From: Nisaea sp.
GTDB taxonomy: Bacteria > Pseudomonadota > Alphaproteobacteria > Thalassobaculales > Thalassobaculaceae
Assembly: GCF_034670185.1 (NCBI RefSeq)
Contig: NZ_JAXMNY010000002.1
Span: 124,001-188,000 of the forward strand
Length of the DNA: 64,000 bases
Reading direction: 5' to 3'
The number at the start of each line of letters is the position of its first letter. Position 1 is the first letter of the stretch. This document shows positions 58,419-64,000 of the stretch, in pieces. The position numbers and the translations under genes are program-made. The notes below the pieces were generated by a model. That model was not told where the DNA came from and searched no databases. It saw only the letters and a list, made by a program, of their open reading frames with translations.

Positions 58419-58527
58419 CCAGCACATCGCACACCACGGCGGTGCCCGCGACTCTCATCCCGAACACCAACCAACCTCTATATTCTCGTCCCTACCCTAA
58501 CACCGGAAACCGGCGTCGGAAGCAGGA

Positions 58528-58612
58528 TGGTGGTGGGGGTTGGATTCGAACCAACGTAGGCATAGCCAACGGGTTTACAGCCCGTCCCCTTTAGCCACTC
58601 GGGCACCCCACC
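58528..58612 (-). tRNA. tRNA-Tyr (anticodon GTA)
   Basis: An 85-nt class II tRNA with encoded CCA and a long variable arm. Acceptor GGTGGGG/CCCCACC, D-arm CCCGAGTGGCTAAAGGG, anticodon GTA at 58576-58578, T-arm with GGTTCGAATCC. It is the first gene of the tRNA-tuf-secE transcript. Confidence 0.98.
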
Positions 58613-58684
58613 AATTTCCCCAAACGCCGATTTTGAAGGCCACCGAAATGGCTCAACAGGCTTCCGCGTTGGAAGGGAGTGCGA

Positions 58685-58712
58685 AATATGAGAAATAGAC
58701 TCTGTTTGTCAA
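58685..58712 (-). promoter_or_regulatory. Sigma70 promoter of the tRNA-Tyr/tuf/secE transcript
   Basis: On the minus strand a perfect TTGACA (58707-58712), a 16-base spacer and CATATT (58685-58690) precede a GC-containing start region and then tRNA-Tyr about 70 bases on. The region is divergent from rlmB. Confidence 0.7.
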
Positions 58713-58812
58713 CGTGAAAAACATGGCAAAAGCGGCAACGAGGGCAATTCATCGATTGGCCCCTGTTTCCTCCCGCAACATTCCGGAGCAATCCGGGCAT
58801 CAGGTAGTCACC

Positions 58813-59622
58813 ATGGCAAAACCCCAGTCCCGCAAGCCCAGCAACGCCAGACGGCACGGCAAGCCTGCCCCGAAACCCAAGGGGCGCGATATCTTATGGG
58901 GCTGGCACGCCGTCGCCATGGCTCTGCAGAATGAAAAGCGCCGGATCACCGGACTGCTTTGTACGTCGCGGAACGAGGAGGAACTCGGCCAGCGCCTGGA
59001 CGCATTGACCGACTCGCGGCGCGGCGAAATCCCCGAGCCGAAGATTGTCGAGAAAGATACACTCGACACGCTTGCCGGACTGGATGCCGTGCATCAGGGG
59101 ATCGCCGCTGAAGTTCTGCCCCTGCCCGACGTGGCGATTGAGGACATTCTGGAAGATGTAGGCGAGCAGTGCCTGCTGGTTCTGCTCGATCAGGTGACCG
59201 ACCCGCATAATGTGGGCGCGATACTGCGCTCGGCTTCTGCCTTCGGTGCTCGTGCCGTGATCGCACCGGATCGCAATGCCGCACCGACAACGGGTGTTCT
59301 GGCAAAATCGGCTTCCGGTGCGCTGGACGCGATTGATCTTGTGCACATCACAAATCTGAGCCGCACCATGGAACAGCTGAGAGATGCCGGGTTCTGGTGC
59401 ATCGGGCTCGACGGCGAGACGGACGGCACGCTGGATCGGGCCGACTTGAAGGGCCGGATCGCGATCGTCATGGGCGCGGAGGGGAGTGGTCTCAGGCGCC
59501 TGACACGCGAGAAATGCGATCTGCTCGCACGCCTGCCGACCTCGGGCCCTGTAGCGACCCTGAATGTATCGGCCGCAACAGCAGTCGCCCTATACGAATA
59601 CGCTCGGCAAAATCAGGAATGA
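58813..59622 (+). CDS. rlmB: SpoU/TrmH-family rRNA 2'-O-ribose methyltransferase (RlmB type)
   Basis: A 269-residue SPOUT methyltransferase. A basic N-terminus (MAKPQSRKPSNARRHGKPAPKPKGRD) precedes the substrate-binding domain (WGWHAVAMALQNEKRRI). The knotted catalytic domain has motif 1 LLDQVTDPHNVGAILRSASAFGA, motif 2 IAIVMGAEGSGLRRLTREKCD and motif 3 ATLNVSAATAVALYEYAR. It most likely methylates G2251 of 23S rRNA. The ATG at 58813 is preferred; an earlier start would lie inside the promoter region shared with tRNA-Tyr. Confidence 0.93.
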   Translation: MAKPQSRKPSNARRHGKPAPKPKGRDILWGWHAVAMALQNEKRRITGLLCTSRNEEELGQRLDALTDSRRGEIPEPKIVEKDTLDTLAGLDAVHQGIAAEVLPLPDVAIEDILEDVGEQCLLVLLDQVTDPHNVGAILRSASAFGARAVIAPDRNAAPTTGVLAKSASGALDAIDLVHITNLSRTMEQLRDAGFWCIGLDGETDGTLDRADLKGRIAIVMGAEGSGLRRLTREKCDLLARLPTSGPVATLNVSAATAVALYEYARQNQE

Positions 59623-59772
59623 GCCGGATGCCCCTATGAGTGAAATATGTCACATGCATATCCTGTTGCGCGTTATAGAACACTCCCGTTATTCATGTTC
59701 TAATTCCATGGATAACAAGAATAAAACCGATCGAATTAAGCTTTCTTTCAGTTAAGTCGTGCAGAAAGAGTG

Positions 59773-61242
59773 ATGGACCCGCAAAAAGCAGAAGCGCAAA
59801 GTTTCAAGGATGCCGTCTGCGAAGACGTCTCCGACTTCTATTCACGGAAGTCACGTGATGCTATCGGCCGCGCTGCCGGTCGGTATCTGCAATCCGTGCG
59901 CCTTACCCCGATGGAATTACTCCATTCGAGCCGGCATCAACGCGCTTTCAGCGATGCCGGAACCACCCTTATGCAAGCGGTCCAGAAGGCCGCCATCGCG
60001 CAGGTCAAGGGCACCAACGTCCCCGTCAGTGAACGGGTGCGCCGCCTCTATGAGATTACCGACAGCCTGTATAAGGAAGCGTTGGAGAAGCACGAAAAGG
60101 AGCCGCCGGAAAAACTCGTTAAAAGCATGATTCCGGATGTCATCGCACTTCGGGATGGCGAAAGCCCCTCTGAACAGGCCTTTCGGATTCGGGCCGCGCT
60201 GACGGCGACACTTGATGGCATCAATGACTGGATCAAGAAGTTCGAAACCCTCTACGAGCTCGGCCATGACATTGCCGGTCTCGAGGCATTCGGGCATTTC
60301 GATTCCTTCATCGCCGAAATCCTTCGCGCTCCGAATATCAGCAAGGAGATTTTCGGCGAACTGCCAACCGCCGGAGAAGAAATAGACCGCCTGCTTGCTC
60401 TTTACGATGGAGACATCGAGCCGTCCCACGCCCCCAGCAAGCCGGCGAATGCGAAGAAATTCTACACCCTCGCAAAAACCGGCTACATCCCAGAAACACG
60501 GGATGTCCTGCTGCGCATGCTGACGCTGGCACTGAATTCAAGTGGCAGGTTGACGCGCGGGGATCTTCGCACGGAGCTGGAACGGGTACGTGCGATCTTC
60601 AGGCGCCTGTCAACGCCCAACGGCTTCCTTGGCGGCGAGGATTGTGAGATTGGGCTGCAGAAACGCGAAGCGTCCCTGCTGAGCGACGAGACCATCGATC
60701 TCCTGCTTGGCGGCCGCATCGATGTCGGCGAGAAGGTTTACCTGGCTCTCCAGATACGCAAGCAGGCGATCAGCGAGAGAGGTGCGGATTATCTCTCTAA
60801 ATACGTCACCTCAATCGTCGGTCAGCCGGACTTCTCCCGCGCCGTGTCCGGCAAGGAGGGATCGATTGAGGAAAAGCTCGGCTTCCTTGGCAAAGTTCAC
60901 AAGGAGACCAAGGCCAACGACCTTCCCCCACGCATCGAAGACCGGATCTGCCGGACTTTGGAAGAGCTTCAGGAGGAACTGTTGGAGAGCAACGACTACT
61001 TCAAGAAGCTGGAAACACGCTCGGGATCCACAGCTAAAAAAGCCCTCATCGTGATCGATCTGATCGGCGAAGGCTCCCTGATCGGAGCCGCGACCCTGAA
61101 AACGGCACGCAAATCGGCGCACGATTTCATGAAGAAGGCCGATTTTCTGGAAAGCTATCTCGCGGATAGCGATGCCGCACAGAGCAAGAGAGCTCGCATG
61201 CAGGACCTGGAACGCCGACTGAAATCAGCCGGGCTCGCGTGA
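59773..61242 (+). CDS. Unrecognised 489-residue alpha-helical protein
   Basis: I do not recognise this protein. It has no signal peptide. It is rich in charged helices: SDFYSRKSRDAIGRAAGRYLQSVRL, ERVRRLYEITDSLYKEALEKHEKEP, GHFDSFIAEILRAPNISKEIFG and FLESYLADSDAAQSKRARMQDLERRLKS. A hydrophobic stretch IVIDLIGEGSLIGAATL lies near residue 450 but is too short and interrupted for a sure membrane span. The start is ATG 59773, or GTG one codon before. It follows rlmB on the same strand after 150 bases, and is convergent with the cytochrome gene 21 bases on. Base use matches its neighbours, so it looks native. Confidence 0.75.
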   Translation: MDPQKAEAQSFKDAVCEDVSDFYSRKSRDAIGRAAGRYLQSVRLTPMELLHSSRHQRAFSDAGTTLMQAVQKAAIAQVKGTNVPVSERVRRLYEITDSLYKEALEKHEKEPPEKLVKSMIPDVIALRDGESPSEQAFRIRAALTATLDGINDWIKKFETLYELGHDIAGLEAFGHFDSFIAEILRAPNISKEIFGELPTAGEEIDRLLALYDGDIEPSHAPSKPANAKKFYTLAKTGYIPETRDVLLRMLTLALNSSGRLTRGDLRTELERVRAIFRRLSTPNGFLGGEDCEIGLQKREASLLSDETIDLLLGGRIDVGEKVYLALQIRKQAISERGADYLSKYVTSIVGQPDFSRAVSGKEGSIEEKLGFLGKVHKETKANDLPPRIEDRICRTLEELQEELLESNDYFKKLETRSGSTAKKALIVIDLIGEGSLIGAATLKTARKSAHDFMKKADFLESYLADSDAAQSKRARMQDLERRLKSAGLA

Positions 61243-61263
61243 CCGGACCGCCCGGCAATAAGG

Positions 61264-61914
61264 CTATCCGCCAACTCCCCGTTCACTTTCCAGTTTGGCC
61301 TGCCGCTGTCGGACGTCCTCCGGCCAACGACTCTTCAGAAACGCCACGAGGGCCCATATCCCCGGGTCGGCGAGCTGAATTTCGAACCCCGGCATATTAT
61401 TCCTGTAACTGCGTGGCGAGAATGGCTGGCCGCCATATTTGATCACATCGAATATATCGTCATCGCTGAGGCGCCAGATCGGCGCGGTTCCGTCCAGCGG
61501 TAACCCCGGGCGGTTGCCGGACGGAAAATCGCCATCCCAGCCGGCCTGCCCTTCCAGAGAATCGCCGTGGCAGAAGGCACAGTTATCCCGGTAGAGTTTA
61601 TGTCCCTGCGCGACCAGGACCTCGTCCTGCCAATCCGCATGGACCGCCGTATCCACCATCCTGCGCTCATAATAGATAGAAGCGGCCGTGATAAGCGCGC
61701 CGATCAGCGTTGCTGCCGCAAGGAAGCGCCCCTTCGGGCCAAGCTTCCGTGAGATCCGGTCGGACAGCCCCATCCCGATTACGGCTTCGTCCTCCTCGGC
61801 CGCATCGACCATCTGGCGGAGCAGTCTGTCGCTGCGCCGTTCCCCACCGGAGAAAGCCTTGGCGCGGATCCGCGCCTTGCGACGCGCACTGCGTTCGTTA
61901 TCGGTACGGCTCAC
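61264..61914 (-). CDS. Membrane-anchored monohaem cytochrome c
   Basis: From a GTG at 61914 (GGAG 7 bases upstream) the protein has 216 residues. A basic cytoplasmic N-terminus of about 60 residues precedes one membrane segment (residues 64-81, FLAAATLIGALITAASIY), then a periplasmic cytochrome c domain with CAFCH (Cys112, Cys115, His116) and a likely axial Met174 in NNMPGFEI. The C-terminal helix is IWALVAFLKSRWPEDVRQ. The type resembles small class I electron carriers. The partner oxidase or dehydrogenase is not certain; an alcohol dehydrogenase gene lies upstream. Confidence 0.88.
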   Translation of the reverse strand: MSRTDNERSARRKARIRAKAFSGGERRSDRLLRQMVDAAEEDEAVIGMGLSDRISRKLGPKGRFLAAATLIGALITAASIYYERRMVDTAVHADWQDEVLVAQGHKLYRDNCAFCHGDSLEGQAGWDGDFPSGNRPGLPLDGTAPIWRLSDDDIFDVIKYGGQPFSPRSYRNNMPGFEIQLADPGIWALVAFLKSRWPEDVRQRQAKLESERGVGG

Positions 61915-62061
61915 GATCCATCTCCGGGGCGGTCGGACAAGACACCATGCCATGGATCATACGCGATTGTAGAAATGGCTGTCATCTCACGCACTGATGC
62001 CTGTTCTCTTTTGCCCGTTCTTCCAGCGCCCGCCCCAAGGCACCGGAAGAACGAACCGCCC

Positions 62062-63198
62062 TCAGGCCGCGTGCGGCATCAGGATCTGCCGGATGGCCGA
62101 GCCGTCGGCAAGCCGGTCAAAGCCTTCATTGATATCGTCAAACCCGACCGACCGGCTGATCAGAGCGTCGATCGGCAACCGGCCTTGCTGATAGAGATCG
62201 ATATAGCGCGGGATATCCCGCACCGGCACGCAACCGCCCATATAGCTGCCCCGGATCGCCTTTTCGTCCGATACCATCGCCGGCGGCGTGAAGCTGAAGG
62301 TGCTGTCGGCCGGCGCCAGACCGGCGACCACAAGCTCACCGCCAGCACGCAGCAATCCGTACCCGGTCTCCATCGCCGGGATTGCTCCGGCAAAATCGAA
62401 CGCGAAATCGACCCCGCCGTGCGTAATGTCCCGGACCTGTTCGGCCAGGGTGGGATCCTTGGCATTGAATGTATGTGTCGCACCAAGCTGACGGGCGAGT
62501 CCCAAACGGTCGTCATTCAGGTCAATGGCGATGATCGCGCCCGCGCCAGCCACCTTGGCACCGAGCAACCCGTTCAGCCCGACGCCGCCGAGACCGATCA
62601 CTGCAACGCTGTCTCCCGGCCGGATGCGGGCCGTGTTCAGCACCGCTCCGACACCGGTCATTACAGCGCATCCGAAGATCGCCGCCTTATCCAGTGGAAT
62701 ACTGTCGTCGACCTTGACGCAACTGCCCCGATCAATCACCGCATATTCGGCGAAACAGGAGACACCCGAATGGTGTGCTAGTGATTCTCCAGAAGCGGAT
62801 TTCAAGCGGCGTCCGCCGCCCATCAGGTCGCCCTTGGCCCTGGCCACGGCATTGACCTCACAGATTTGCGGGCGGCCTTCAAGGCACCGGCGACAGCGAC
62901 CGCAATTGGCACTGAACTGGAAAACAACCGGATCGCCCGCTTTCAAATCGCGGATGCCGGGGCCAACCTCGACCACCTCGCCGGCGCCTTCATGGCCAAG
63001 CACCAAAGGCACCGGGCGCGGCCGGTTACCGTTGATCACGGAAAGATCGGAATGGCACAACCCGGCGCCGATTACCCGGACGAGAATCTCGCCCGCTTCC
63101 GGCTTCGACAGCTCCACTTCCTCGACGGAAATCGGCTTGGATTTTTCAAAAGGCGCCGTCGCCCCCGACTGCCGCAATACGGCCGCACGCATCTTCAT
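62062..63198 (-). CDS. Zinc-dependent alcohol dehydrogenase, class III-like
   Basis: A 378-residue medium-chain dehydrogenase. Catalytic zinc ligands are Cys48 and His69 with Glu70 (GAGLCHSDLS, LVLGHEGAGEVVEVG) and a later Cys in FGCAVMTG. The structural zinc site is Cys99, 102, 105 and 113 (ANCGRCRRCLEGRPQIC). The NAD-binding Rossmann strand is VAVIGLGGVGLNGLLGA. The ATG at 63198 follows GGGA by 8 bases and begins the conserved strand. The frame is open for 77 codons further upstream through the tandem repeat, but that part is not conserved. The substrate is unknown. Confidence 0.93.
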   Translation of the reverse strand: MKMRAAVLRQSGATAPFEKSKPISVEEVELSKPEAGEILVRVIGAGLCHSDLSVINGNRPRPVPLVLGHEGAGEVVEVGPGIRDLKAGDPVVFQFSANCGRCRRCLEGRPQICEVNAVARAKGDLMGGGRRLKSASGESLAHHSGVSCFAEYAVIDRGSCVKVDDSIPLDKAAIFGCAVMTGVGAVLNTARIRPGDSVAVIGLGGVGLNGLLGAKVAGAGAIIAIDLNDDRLGLARQLGATHTFNAKDPTLAEQVRDITHGGVDFAFDFAGAIPAMETGYGLLRAGGELVVAGLAPADSTFSFTPPAMVSDEKAIRGSYMGGCVPVRDIPRYIDLYQQGRLPIDALISRSVGFDDINEGFDRLADGSAIRQILMPHAA

Positions 63199-63228
63199 GA
63201 CTGTTTCCCATTCCCGTTTTTTGCTTTG

Positions 63229-63348
63229 TTTTGCCGCCGGTCGGCAGCGCGGTTTTGCCGCCGGTCGGCAGCGCGGTTTTGCCGCCGGTCGGCAGCGCGG
63301 TTTTGCCGCCAGTCGGCAGCGCGGTTTTGCCGCCAGTCGGCGGCGCGG
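63229..63348. repeat. Five tandem 24-bp repeats, each a potential hairpin
   Basis: Five head-to-tail units of exactly 24 bases begin at 63229, 63253, 63277, 63301 and 63325. Each unit is TTTT, then GCCGCC, a 4-base loop, GGCAGC and GCGG. On the minus strand GCUGCC pairs with GGCGGC. Units 1-3 are identical; unit 4 changes one loop base, and unit 5 also turns a G-U pair into G-C. The block lies 31 bases before the alcohol dehydrogenase ATG. Confidence 0.95.
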
Positions 63349-63389
63349 CCCGGCATTGAACACGCCGACCCTGAAAGAATGACACCAGC

Positions 63390-63418
63390 AGTTTACGCCG
63401 CCCCTGCCCTTGCGGCAA
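63390..63418 (-). promoter_or_regulatory. Possible promoter of the alcohol dehydrogenase gene
   Basis: On the minus strand TTGCCG, a 17-base spacer and TAAACT lie upstream of the repeat block, so the repeats would be transcribed as part of a leader of about 190 bases. Box quality is moderate. Confidence 0.3.
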
Positions 63419-63533
63419 TCGTATGACAAACCTCTCCAGGAGACCGGGCCAGGGACTGAGCGGCGTTTATGTCTCGCGTCCAGTATGCCCGGGAGCTATA
63501 GAAAACGCTCCGAAGACCAACCGGATCAGCCCC

Positions 63534-63989
63534 ATGTCTCTCATCTTCCGCCGTGCCGCCGAGACCGATCTTCCCGCCATCATCGCCATGCTCGCCGACG
63601 ACGAACTCGGACGGGAGCGAGAGGATACCAGCGTGCCCGTTGCCGACTGTTACCGGACTGCCTTCAAAGCAATCTCAGCGGACAAGAACCAGCTTCTTGC
63701 GGTCGCGGAGAAAGACGGCGCCGTCATCGGTACCCTCCAACTCACCTTCCTGCCCGGCCTTTCGCACCAAGGCCTCTGGCGCGGCCAGATCGAATCCGTG
63801 CGGATCTCCTCAGCCATACGCGGCGGCGGGGTCGGGCGGCAATTCCTGGAATGGGCCATCGCCACCTGCAAGGAAAACAGATGCGCGATCATACAGCTGA
63901 CCAGCGACAAGAGCCGGTCGGATGCCATCCGGTTCTATGAAAGCCTCGGCTTCAAGGCGAGCCATGAGGGTTTCAAGCTGAAGATCTGA
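63534..63989 (+). CDS. GNAT-family N-acetyltransferase
   Basis: A 151-residue acetyltransferase: MSLIFRRAAETDLPAIIAMLADDE, LAVAEKDGAVIGTLQLTFLP and the acetyl-CoA site VRISSAIRGGGVGRQFLEWAIATCKE with the R/Q-x-x-G-x-G/A-type loop, then SDKSRSDAIRFYESLGFKASHEGF. The ATG at 63534 begins the conserved strand; the ribosome site is weak. An upstream frame exists without conserved content. The substrate is unknown. Confidence 0.9.
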   Translation: MSLIFRRAAETDLPAIIAMLADDELGREREDTSVPVADCYRTAFKAISADKNQLLAVAEKDGAVIGTLQLTFLPGLSHQGLWRGQIESVRISSAIRGGGVGRQFLEWAIATCKENRCAIIQLTSDKSRSDAIRFYESLGFKASHEGFKLKI

Positions 63990-64000
63990 GCGCCTCGGTA

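Noticed and set aside
63229..63348. A CRISPR array
   Set aside because: The units are contiguous 24-bp repeats with no spacers, and no cas genes are nearby.
62525..63382. A plus-strand frame ending in repeated FAAGRQRG peptides
   Set aside because: It lies antisense to the alcohol dehydrogenase gene; the peptide repeat is only the translation of the 24-bp DNA repeats, whose length is divisible by three.
62062..63429. A longer alcohol dehydrogenase with an N-terminal RCRPAAKP repeat
   Set aside because: The frame is open through the repeats, but the ATG at 63198 has a ribosome site and begins the conserved sequence, so the repeats are more likely untranslated.

Overview
The window is chromosomal DNA of an alphaproteobacterium, most likely a member of the Rhodospirillales or a close relative. 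The GC content is high. The crcB-rluC-HAD phosphatase-ATP12 order, an rpsM-rpsK-rpoA-rplQ operon without rpsD or rpmJ, a two-cysteine OhrR next to ohr, and secY followed by adk all fit that placement. I see no rRNA, insertion sequence, prophage or CRISPR array, and the species cannot be fixed from the sequence alone.

Left part (1-26,150), mixed housekeeping and envelope genes. Two small exported proteins come first, then the divergent ohrR/ohr peroxide pair with two visible operators. A lone lipoprotein lies in a patch of lower GC. Next are a PhzF-like isomerase and a YbbA/YbbP-type ABC exporter, with the divergent TesA-like esterase. A secreted thaumatin-like protein follows, with its own candidate promoter and operator. 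Then come an aldo/keto reductase, ThpR, and two tandem exported DUF1194 (von Willebrand A-like) proteins. A long minus-strand series carries a histone-deacetylase-like amidohydrolase, the carboxyltransferase subunit of an acyl-CoA carboxylase, the F1 assembly chaperone ATP12, a giant AsmA protein, a HAD phosphatase, an RluC-type pseudouridine synthase, the fluoride channel CrcB, a DUF429 protein, RarA and a DegP/HtrA protease. An orphan alpha-helical repeat protein closes the part on the plus strand.

Central part (26,151-58,720), one minus-strand translation and transcription supercluster of about 32.5 kb. In transcription order it is tRNA-Tyr, tRNA-Gly, tuf, tRNA-Trp, secE, nusG, rplK-rplA, rplJ-rplL, rpoB-rpoC, rpsL-rpsG-fusA-tuf, the S10 operon (rpsJ to rpsQ), the spc operon (rplN to secY-adk) and the alpha operon (rpsM-rpsK-rpoA-rplQ), ending in a strong intrinsic terminator. 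Well-formed sigma70 promoters are visible upstream of tRNA-Tyr, rpsL and rpsM. Candidate autoregulatory leaders lie before rplK (L1 type) and rplJ (L10 type), and a terminator-like hairpin lies in the rpsM leader. The two tuf genes encode identical proteins. Their 13 silent differences all fall in the first 405 bases of the gene, and the remaining 786 bases are identical, which points to recent gene conversion.

Right part (58,721-64,000). An RlmB-type rRNA methyltransferase is followed by an unrecognised 489-residue protein, then a membrane-anchored monohaem cytochrome c, a zinc alcohol dehydrogenase and a GNAT acetyltransferase. Upstream of the alcohol dehydrogenase are five tandem 24-bp repeats. 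Each can fold into a 6-bp hairpin, and the changes between copies preserve the fold.

No clearly new multi-gene defence or metabolic system was found. The best leads are the repeat hairpin leader, the thaumatin-like gene with its operator-like promoter, the rpsM leader hairpin, the tuf conversion tract and three unrecognised proteins.
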